This document shows, in pieces, positions 59,494 to 64,000 of a stretch of 64,000 nucleotides of DNA. Numbering within the stretch: position 1 is the stretch's first letter; each line of letters starts with the position of its first letter. A program made the translations under genes and the position numbers. This DNA is from Ottowia massiliensis (lineage in GTDB: Bacteria; Pseudomonadota; Gammaproteobacteria; Burkholderiales; Burkholderiaceae_C), in contig NZ_LT964854.1 of NCBI RefSeq assembly GCF_900240305.1, positions 2,294,001-2,358,000 on the forward strand, read 5' to 3'. The notes below the pieces were generated by a model. That model was not told the DNA's origin, searched no databases, and was given only the letters and a program-made list of their open reading frames with translations.

Positions 59494-60984
59494 TCATTGC
59501 CAGCGCAGGGTCGCCAGGTCATTGACCGAGATGGGCATCTGCTCCCATAGCCCTTGCAGGCCCTTGCGGGCGGCGGTCAGCCAGTGCGGCTGGTACAGGA
59601 AGATGGCAGCGGCGTCTTCGGCCAGCAGGCGCTGGGCTTGCTCCAGCAGCTTCAGCCGCTCGCCTTCATCGGCGCTGGCGCGCAGGCGCTCGTAGAGGGC
59701 GTCGAAGGCGGGGTTTTCGTAGCCCCAGTAGTAGCCGGGCTTGCTCCAGTTGCCCAGATCGAGCGGCTCGACGTGGCTGATGAGGGTGAGGTCAAACTGC
59801 GCCTGCCCGTAAACGTGGCTGAGCCACTGCGCCCATTCCACGTTTTGCACTTTCACGCGCACGCCCGCTTGCGCCAGCTGCGCGGCCACGACTTCGCCGC
59901 CCTGGCGGGCGTAGGGCGTGGGCGGCAGGGTGAGGGTGAGCGACAGGGGGCCATCGGGCAGGGCCTCTTTGAGCAGCTGGCGGGCCTTGTCCGGGTCATA
60001 GGCATTGACGCCGGTCCGGTCCACGTAGCCGGGGCTGCCGGGGGTGTAGTAGCTGCCGATGGGCGTGCCCAGGCCGTTTTGGCCCGCTTGCAGCACGGCC
60101 TGGCGGTCAATGGCGGCGCACAGGGCGCGGCGCACGCGCACATCGCGCAAGGCCGCGTGGCGGTGGTTGAATGCGACGATGGTTTTGGCGCGCGAGCCGC
60201 TTTGCAGCAGCGCAAAGCGCCCATCGGCCTTCAGGCGCGCGGCGCCGCGCTCGCTCATGCGGACAAAGGCATCCACATCGCCCGCCAGCAGCGCGGCCAC
60301 TTGCGCGGCCGGGTCGCTGATGAAGCGAAAGACGGCGCGGCCAATGGCAATGGCGCCCGCCTCGCGCCACTGCGGCCAGGCCTTGAGGGTGAGGGAAGCG
60401 CCGCGCTGCCATTTGTCCAGCACGTAAGGGCCGCTGCCGACGGGGCGCGTGGCGTTGCCGGCGGCGCTGCCCGGCTCGACGATGATGGCGGTGGCCTGGC
60501 CCAGCTTGAAGGGCAGATCGGCATCGGGCTGCTCCAGTTCGATGCGCACGGTGCGCTCATCGGGCGCGGCAATCTGGCGCATGGCGGTGAAGGTGCGCCG
60601 GTCTTTGTTGGTGCTGCCTTCGCTGGCGGCGCGCGTGAAGGCCCATTGCACGGTTTGCGCCGTCAGCGGCGCGCCGTTGGAAAAGCGTGCGTCTTCGCGC
60701 AGATGGAACGTCCACTGCTTCAGATCAGGCGAGCTGTGCCAGCTTTGCGCCAGCAGCGGGCCGACGCTGGCGTCGGGGCGGATTTTGGGGAGCGTCTCAA
60801 AGACGTTGTAGAGCATGATTTCGGCGATGGCCGAGGCTGCGCCGGCCGTGGGATCCAGCCCGGGCGGCTCCAGCGTCATGCCCAGCGTGAGCGAGCTGGG
60901 AGAGCGAGCCAGCGCGGGCTGCGCCAAGGCGGCCAGGGCCGGCAGGGCCAGGGTGAAATGGCGGCGTCGTATCGAGACAGTCAT
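59494..60984 (-). CDS. ABC transporter substrate-binding protein, family 5 (peptide/nickel type)
   Basis: 496 residues with a Tat-like start (MTVSIRRRHFTLALPALAAL). SBP family 5 motifs: LTLGMTLEPPGLDPTAGAAS, WTFHLREDARFSNGAPLTAQ, VGSGPYVLDKWQRGASLTLK, VRVRRALCAAIDRQAVLQ, and DLGNWSKPGYYWGYENPAFD. Such proteins bind oligopeptides, opines, glutathione or metal chelates in the periplasm. No transporter partners are adjacent. Confidence 0.9.
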   Translation of the reverse strand: MTVSIRRRHFTLALPALAALAQPALARSPSSLTLGMTLEPPGLDPTAGAASAIAEIMLYNVFETLPKIRPDASVGPLLAQSWHSSPDLKQWTFHLREDARFSNGAPLTAQTVQWAFTRAASEGSTNKDRRTFTAMRQIAAPDERTVRIELEQPDADLPFKLGQATAIIVEPGSAAGNATRPVGSGPYVLDKWQRGASLTLKAWPQWREAGAIAIGRAVFRFISDPAAQVAALLAGDVDAFVRMSERGAARLKADGRFALLQSGSRAKTIVAFNHRHAALRDVRVRRALCAAIDRQAVLQAGQNGLGTPIGSYYTPGSPGYVDRTGVNAYDPDKARQLLKEALPDGPLSLTLTLPPTPYARQGGEVVAAQLAQAGVRVKVQNVEWAQWLSHVYGQAQFDLTLISHVEPLDLGNWSKPGYYWGYENPAFDALYERLRASADEGERLKLLEQAQRLLAEDAAAIFLYQPHWLTAARKGLQGLWEQMPISVNDLATLRWQ

Positions 60985-61324
60985 GTGAGAGGAAAGCGCT
61001 CAGAGACAAAAGGGCGCGCATGGTAGCGCGCCAGCCCGTGAAGCGGCCTGCCTGGCCGGCATTTGCCACTTGCTTCGGCTTCAGATGGGAGGATACGTGT
61101 TTCGTATGAAGGTTATTTGCATGGAAACCCATGCGACAAACAGATGCCAGAGCCGTCGCAGCGAGGCTATTTCTGGTTTTGGGCTTTTGTTGGATATTCC
61201 GAAGCAAGGAGTTGATATATAACCCCGAATTGGCAGGCCACGAAAAACATGCGCGTGGCAATGAATAATATGATGCCGAACAAAATGCACCTGCCACACT
61301 GCCTCTTGATGGAGACGCTGACAA
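60985..61324. other. Intergenic stretch between divergent genes
   Basis: 340 bp between the family-5 binding protein and the secreted protein gene. It should hold both promoters; I could not assign convincing boxes and see no repeat or RNA gene. Confidence 0.4.
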
Positions 61325-61927
61325 TTGAGCAAAACCCTTTCTTCCCTGATTCATCATTTCATTCTTCTGGCAAGTGGAATGTTCATCATGACTTTTACGG
61401 CAGATACCGCAGCCGCCTCCGCGCTGGAGCGCGTTCTTGCCCAGGCGGAGGCCGAATCGAACTGGCCTCGTTCACAAGTGGAAGCCAGCGTCATTGACGT
61501 TCTGACGCGCAACGGCTGCACGTTTTATGGCGTGCGAAACAAGCAGCAAATGGATGGCCCCCGGTATGGATATGTCGCGCTGCCTGACGGATCTATTTTG
61601 GGCGTGCGCGAAGAAAACCGGGCCGAACGCGCTTTGAATCCCTGCGGCCGGGGAGCTGATTCCGTATGGTGGGCCGGCGTGATTGCCCGTTTAGAAAATG
61701 CAGGGGGCGTATTGGTGACCGAAACAGCGCCTCTGGCTATTCAGCAAATCAGGAAAGCAGGCATTGAAAACGCCTTGCCAAACATGAAACGCAGCGCCGA
61801 CGGGACGGTTTTATTGCATTTTCATACCTATGATCCGAACCGGAATCTGATTCACCAGGTTGATGCAATTTTGCCGCCACGGGGGCATTTGGAAATCAGG
61901 AAATCCATTATTCAGTCACCAGACTGA
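61325..61927 (+). CDS. Secreted protein of unknown function, 200 residues
   Basis: Hydrophobic N-terminus (HHFILLASGMFIMTFTADTA) suggests a signal peptide. The TTG at 61325 has GGAG 9 nt upstream; ATG 61379 would cut the signal short. The mature part has NGCTFYGVRNKQQMDGPRYG, RALNPCGRGADSVWWAGVIA and HFHTYDPNRNLIHQVDAILP, with two Cys. Family not recognised. Confidence 0.6.
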   Translation: MSKTLSSLIHHFILLASGMFIMTFTADTAAASALERVLAQAEAESNWPRSQVEASVIDVLTRNGCTFYGVRNKQQMDGPRYGYVALPDGSILGVREENRAERALNPCGRGADSVWWAGVIARLENAGGVLVTETAPLAIQQIRKAGIENALPNMKRSADGTVLLHFHTYDPNRNLIHQVDAILPPRGHLEIRKSIIQSPD

Positions 61928-62109
61928 AACCGTGAACAGGACGAAGCGGGGATGGGGCTGCGGAAAGAATGGCTCAAGGGTGGCTTGGCTTGTATAGCTG
62001 GCTGCGCGGAGCCGTTTTTTCGCATTCAGGGTCAGACGCTGAAGCGATTCCCGCCGTTTCTGGACATTCCGTGGGCCGCAAGTCCTGGCCGAACGGGCCT
62101 GGGCCGCTT

Positions 62110-62700
62110 TTATTTCAAGAGCAGAAAAACCTGTACCAGCCGCCCCTGCAAGTAAGACACCCCCACGCCCAGTAGATAGAGAACCAGCAGCACGAGCAGC
62201 GGTGACCAGTCAATGCCCTTGAACGGCGGCAGCAGGCGGCGTGCGGGGGCCAGCAGCGGGCGGGTGAGGCGCTCCAGCCAGCGCAGCTCATCCATGCCGG
62301 GCCGCAGCCAGGAAGCCAGCGCGGCCAGCAGCACCATGATCTGCGCCACGGAAAGGGCCATCCACAGCACACCCAATAGCGCCAGCGGCAGCCATGCGCT
62401 CCAAGGCGGCTGGCGCAGGCCTGACAGCAGAACGGCCTGTCGCAGCAGCTCCAGCACGAAGGCCACCAGCAGGCTGATCACGTCCCAGCGCTGGCCAGGC
62501 TGGTTCACTGGCAGGCGCAGCGCCTGTGCCAGCGTTTCAAGCGGAGTGACCAGCCAGCCGGTCAGCACGGTCAGCAAAGGAGCCAGCACCAGTTTTTGCC
62601 ACGACTCGCCGCGCAGGCGCAGCCATACACGCAACAGGCACGCGCCCCCCACCACGGAAGCCAGGATTTGTGTCAGCAGATTGAGAAAGTCATGCAGCAT
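62110..62700 (-). CDS. YggT family membrane protein
   Basis: 196 residues from ATG 62700 (GGAAA about 8 nt upstream). Two YggT modules: N-terminal LNLLTQILASVVGGACLLRV to LVTPLETLAQALR, and C-terminal LAALASWLRPGMDELRWLER then LTRPLLAPARRLLPPFKGID. Inner-membrane protein linked in other bacteria to osmotic tolerance or division; role unproven. Confidence 0.88.
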   Translation of the reverse strand: MLHDFLNLLTQILASVVGGACLLRVWLRLRGESWQKLVLAPLLTVLTGWLVTPLETLAQALRLPVNQPGQRWDVISLLVAFVLELLRQAVLLSGLRQPPWSAWLPLALLGVLWMALSVAQIMVLLAALASWLRPGMDELRWLERLTRPLLAPARRLLPPFKGIDWSPLLVLLVLYLLGVGVSYLQGRLVQVFLLLK

Positions 62701-62882
62701 GGCGTTTCCAAAAGCAAAAAAATCGGTGCAGTGGATGATAGACGCTAGCAATCGTTTGCAACGCGATCGTGTGACGCGTGAGCGCGTGAGGCCAGAGGCG
62801 CCTCGCACGAAGACGCGCAAAAATGGCTGGCGGCCTGTGAATTGCGGGCCTGCGTCTTTCACTTTTCATTCAGACCACCAGC

Positions 62883-62910
62883 TTAATCAATGCGTTTGTA
62901 TTTGTATAAT
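62883..62910 (+). promoter_or_regulatory. Putative sigma-70 promoter of the tryptophan permease gene
   Basis: TTAATC (62883-62888), 16-bp spacer, TATAAT (62905-62910, consensus), 135 nt before the ATG. A leader of this length could carry regulation, but I see no riboswitch or terminator in it. Confidence 0.45.
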
Positions 62911-63044
62911 TTTTGCCTGCTGATGAAACGGGTGGCCTGATGGGATTGACCGATATGCAGCCAATCAGACGGGCCGCAATGGTGCGATTCGCCTGGAATT
63001 GCCGTAAAACTGCCACACCGCACTGAATAACGGAAAGCCTGAAC

Positions 63045-64000
63045 ATGAATTCCAGAAATCCCTCCATTTTTGGCGGCGCCATGATCATTGCCGGCACGGT
63101 TATTGGCGCGGGCATGCTCGCCAATCCAACGGCTACTTCAGGCGTCTGGTTTATTGGTTCGCTGGCGGTGCTGCTTTACACCTGGTTTTCCATGCTGTCG
63201 TCGGGGCTGATGATTTTGGAGGCCACCACGCATTATCCGCGCGGCGCCAATTTCGACACCATCGTCAAAGACCTGCTAGGCCCGGCCTGGAGCGCCGTCA
63301 ATGGCCTTTCTGTCGCTTTCGTGCTGTATTTGCTCACGTATGCCTATATTTTTACGGGCGGCAATCTCACGGCGCATGCGTTGGGGCAGCCCTTGTGGGT
63401 GGGGCAAATCATTTTCACACTGATTTTCTCGGCTTGCGTTTGGTGGTCGGTTTATTGGGTGGATCGCGCGACCACTATTTTGATTGGCGGCATGGTCGTC
63501 AGCTTTTTATGGGCCAATGGCGGCTTGCTTGCTTCGGCGCAGCCAGATATCTTGCTTGATACGGCTTCAGGCGGCCAGGCGCATTACTGGATTTATGCGG
63601 GCGCGGCCCTGCCCGTGTGCCTGGCTTCATTCGGCTTTCATGGCAACGTGTCAGGCCTGTTTGACTATTTCAAGGGCGATGCACGCAAGGTGGCCCGCTC
63701 GCTGTGGCTGGGCACATTGATTGCGCTGCTGATTTACGCGCTCTGGCAATTTGCTGTGCAAGGCAATCTGCCGCGCAGCGAATTCGGCCCGGTGATTGCC
63801 GCGCAGGACAACGTGGCCGCCTTGCTTGACGCGCTGGCGGGTGTGGCAGGCAGCGGGCTGGTCAGGGTGCTATCGTTTTTCTCCTACATGGCCATTGCTT
63901 CGTCGTTTCTTGGCGTCACGCTGGGCTTGCTGGATTACCTGAGCGACCTGTTCGGATTTGACTCCAGCCGCGCCGGGCGCAGCAAGGCCGCCGCTCTGAC
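63045..64000 (+). CDS. mtr: Tryptophan permease, HAAAP family (3' end missing)
   Basis: 318 residues are visible before the window ends. Strong agreement with E. coli Mtr/TnaB: GGAMIIAGTVIGAGMLANPT, FSMLSSGLMILEATTHYPRG, ANFDTIVKDLLGPAWSAVNG, LYLLTYAYIF, PVCLASFGFHGNVSGL and ASSFLGVTLGLLDYLSDLFG then FD. Nine helices are present so far. An H+-coupled inner-membrane importer of tryptophan; TyrP-type tyrosine transport is the main alternative. GGAAAG lies about 8 nt before the ATG at 63045. Confidence 0.92.
   Translation, partial: MNSRNPSIFGGAMIIAGTVIGAGMLANPTATSGVWFIGSLAVLLYTWFSMLSSGLMILEATTHYPRGANFDTIVKDLLGPAWSAVNGLSVAFVLYLLTYAYIFTGGNLTAHALGQPLWVGQIIFTLIFSACVWWSVYWVDRATTILIGGMVVSFLWANGGLLASAQPDILLDTASGGQAHYWIYAGAALPVCLASFGFHGNVSGLFDYFKGDARKVARSLWLGTLIALLIYALWQFAVQGNLPRSEFGPVIAAQDNVAALLDALAGVAGSGLVRVLSFFSYMAIASSFLGVTLGLLDYLSDLFGFDSSRAGRSKAAAL

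Overview
The window is about 64 kb of high-GC DNA, apart from an AT-rich island at about 41.8-49.5 kb. Gene content points to a betaproteobacterium of the order Burkholderiales, probably close to Comamonadaceae: dusB-fis-purH, scpA beside a DUF3460 gene, a stand-alone RnfB-type ferredoxin, a Nudix-aat-bpt operon and branched-chain amino acid ABC genes. This is inferred from family recognition and gene order, not from a database search. No rRNA, tRNA or CRISPR array was seen.

Layout. 0-2.7 kb: end of a liv-type ABC transporter (livG fragment, livF, binding protein). 3.0-6.1 kb: a membrane/TPR-like protein translationally coupled to recJ. 6.1-12.4 kb: decayed IS5, IS481 and IPTL-CTERM gene fragments around two small secreted proteins, a modular peptidoglycan hydrolase and orn. 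12.6-20.2 kb: fructose PTS genes fruB, fruK and fruA on the minus strand, with a protein mannosyltransferase-like gene and a SMI1/KNR4 gene inserted between them. 20.8-26.8 kb: a 2004-residue bacterial alpha-2-macroglobulin with a thioester motif. 27-40.9 kb: mostly housekeeping genes (dusB-fis, purH, bpt, aat, Nudix, scpA, rnfB, pssA, hpnD, an MFS transporter). 57.5-64 kb: two ABC binding proteins, a secreted protein, a YggT-family protein and a tryptophan permease running off the end.

The most interesting part is 41.8-57.4 kb on the minus strand. A 1639-residue surface-type protein (toroid-like repeats, carboxypeptidase-regulatory-like repeats, a VWA domain with an intact DTSGS, and a C-terminal TM/Arg tail) overlaps by 4 nt a secreted protein with a transglutaminase fold. 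That second protein lacks the catalytic Cys and ends in a conserved pre-toxin module followed by a hydrophobic variable C-terminus. Behind it lies a head-to-tail array of further cassettes. Each has a fragment of the same pre-toxin module, a different C-terminus, and then a small, mostly membrane-type ORF that overlaps it or starts within a few bases. Several cassettes are frameshifted, truncated or recombined. This looks like a polymorphic toxin with an orphan-module/immunity reservoir. The C-termini appear to be membrane-active, and four of them share a two-cysteine hydrophobic layout.

A second pattern is a dispersed intergenic repeat of about 85 bp, present in 12 full and one truncated copy in both orientations. 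Each copy is bounded by direct TTTGCTCCT-like motifs with a central TCCTAGTGGAA-like core. The single ambiguous base at 51146 sits between two identical 129-bp blocks and is probably an assembly join.
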